From Haliclona indistincta (Eukaryota > Porifera > Demospongiae > Haplosclerida > Chalinidae): DNA of 64,000 bases. Position numbers and translations under genes: made by a program. Of this stretch, positions 62,978-64,000 are shown piece by piece. Position 1 is the stretch's first letter. Every line of letters starts with the position of its first letter. The notes beneath the pieces were generated by a model. The model ran no database searches and was not told where the DNA came from. It saw only the letters and a program-made list of their open reading frames with translations. The stretch is from contig OZ024787.1 of the NCBI GenBank assembly GCA_964017065.1, positions 14,188,453-14,252,452 of the forward strand. The letters run 5' to 3'.

Positions 62978-63398
62978 AAGCTAAAGGGTTAATACAAGTA
63001 ATGGAAATATCAATAATTTATTAGAACACAACATGTTAGAACTGAACAAGGCTTATGAATTGAACTACACAACAGTGGTACCCCAGCCTGTTGGTTAGTG
63101 GTGGTATGATCACAAACCATTACTTGTACAAACACTGATTACGTTATAACTATACATGTAGAAATGAAAAATAATTTTTAATGCATGTATCATGAAACTC
63201 ATTTAAAAAGACAATCTTGTGAAGCTAATAAACAACTTTAAGACTGCAATCCGCGAATGTACGTTATGATAGCAATGAAACATATCTTTTTGAAGCAGTG
63301 TAAACACACTTACACCTAATGCACTAATTACAATGATAGCCACACAACAGCATAGCTAAGTACGTCACTTGCAGCAGATCTGTAGCAGCAGTGTAGCT
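62978..63398. other. Intergenic
   Basis: AT-rich spacer with the family 5' flank (TACGTCACTTGCAGCAG) next to member 6. Confidence 0.5.
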
Positions 63399-63818
63399 AT
63401 GGACCTCAACATTACTGGAGTGGATAATCAACTCTACTATGATGTTAATGTTGCTTTGAATGTCTGTTTCTTCATATTCCTATCTCTACTACCACTCCTG
63501 CTGTGTGTCTTGGTTATACTGGCACTGGTTCTTGCTAAGACTATCAATATCAAGATTCGAGTGCTTCTCATCAATGTATTTGCAGTCGAGGTGCTTGGCT
63601 GGATCTGTTATGCCACCTTCTGCCTGGGCTGGTTAGTACGATAGCATATCTTGTGGCTGGTGTTCAAAAGGGCACTTGTGGAACTCTCTACGCAATCAAT
63701 ATCTTCCTCTTCATAAAGTACGGAGAGAAGAAGCTAAAATGGAGTGTAATAATACCATACATTGTGCTATCATGGCTGATAATATCGATAATATCAATAT
63801 CTATAATATAATATCAAT
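63399..63818 (+). pseudogene. Seven-transmembrane receptor, array member 6, truncated
   Basis: Starts MDLNITG and follows the family to GWLVR, then TAG at 63642-63644 because about 55 bp around the ECL1 cysteine are deleted. Family sequence resumes out of frame (GTCGTLYAINIFLFIKYG, KLKWSVIIPYIVLSW) and breaks off near 63818 in an ATATCAATATC repeat, where foreign sequence begins. Confidence 0.75.
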
Positions 63819-63819
63819 A

Positions 63820-64000
63820 TCAAACACCACTGGTGCCGGGAACTGTCGGGATGCTATCAGGGTAATCAATTAGAGCATGAGAGAGAGCCGGGTTGGCTGG
63901 AGGGTGTTTTGCTTTCAGTGCATCAGACACTAGGATTGGTCCCTGCTCACCAACCTCCACTGTGTCCCCAGAACGTAGGATGCCAGCCTTCCCATTCCGC
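63820..64000 (-). CDS. Partial ORF of a mobile element (C-terminal part)
   Basis: On the minus strand an open frame enters at the window edge and ends at TGA 63820-63822. It reads NGKAGILRSGDTVEVGEQGP, LVSDALKAKHPPANPAL and DYPDSIPTVPGTSGV. The SxALKxKHPP pattern resembles retroelement-associated proteins in sponges and cnidarians, possibly the same group as the fragment at 19276. It is what truncates array member 6. Confidence 0.35.
   Translation of the reverse strand, partial: RNGKAGILRSGDTVEVGEQGPILVSDALKAKHPPANPALSHALIDYPDSIPTVPGTSGV

Noticed and set aside
1..64000. tRNA, rRNA or snRNA genes
   Set aside because: None recognised by eye on either strand; a covariance-model scan would be needed to exclude small ones.

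Overview
The window looks like nuclear DNA of an early-branching animal, most likely a demosponge (Amphimedon-like). Evidence: many genes with short GT-AG introns (some 50-500 bp), animal-type proteins (tuberin, G8/PbH1 fibrocystin-like, death domain, filamin-NHL, 7TM receptors), lineage-style tandem gene families, and dense short DNA transposons. There is no bacterial-style operon structure. One assembly gap (200 N, 38492-38691) lies inside a gene. The species is inferred, not proven.

Layout. (1) 0-8.1 kb: three tandem POT/PTR2 (SLC15-like) transporter paralogues on +; the first is cut by the window edge, the second is intact, the third is a pseudogene carrying a hAT-like insertion. (2) 8.5-9.9 kb: four consecutive, correctly spliced exons of a tuberin (TSC2)-like gene, with no other part of that gene visible. 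(3) 10.2-24.9 kb: five intronless secreted six-bladed NHL beta-propeller genes plus one truncated copy, each behind a TATA box and with almost identical flanks. Variation among the five is concentrated in loops that would all lie on one face of the propeller. (4) 25-36 kb: a transposon-rich stretch with long foldback elements, MITEs, an IS630/Tc1-type transposase relic, and microsatellites.

(5) 36-40.9 kb: a divergent pair, an EF-hand N-terminal gene on - (multi-exon, interrupted by the N gap, its last exon fused to a truncated foldback element) and a death-domain gene on + whose 3' end runs into another foldback element. (6) 41.6-46.1 kb: a 1.8 kb TA-flanked element, then a coiled-coil/filamin/NHL gene (TRIM2/3/71-like architecture without RING or B-box). 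(7) 46.2-54.8 kb on -: the 20-exon 3' part of a fibrocystin-L (PKHD1L1)-like type I membrane protein with G8 and parallel beta-helix regions. All exon phases close. (8) 55.7-64 kb: a tandem array of six 7TM receptor genes, four intact, one with an in-frame deletion of the middle of the receptor, one truncated by a mobile sequence at the window end.

Two systems stand out. The NHL cluster shows framework conservation with variation on one face, as expected for a diversified secreted recognition family. The 7TM array shows conserved TM1-TM2/TM6-TM7 cores with divergent extracellular loops, as expected for a receptor family with diversified ligands. Both functional readings are inferences. The mobile elements are informative markers: one TTAA-flanked MITE sits exactly 138 bp after three of the NHL stop codons, so it was present before the duplications.
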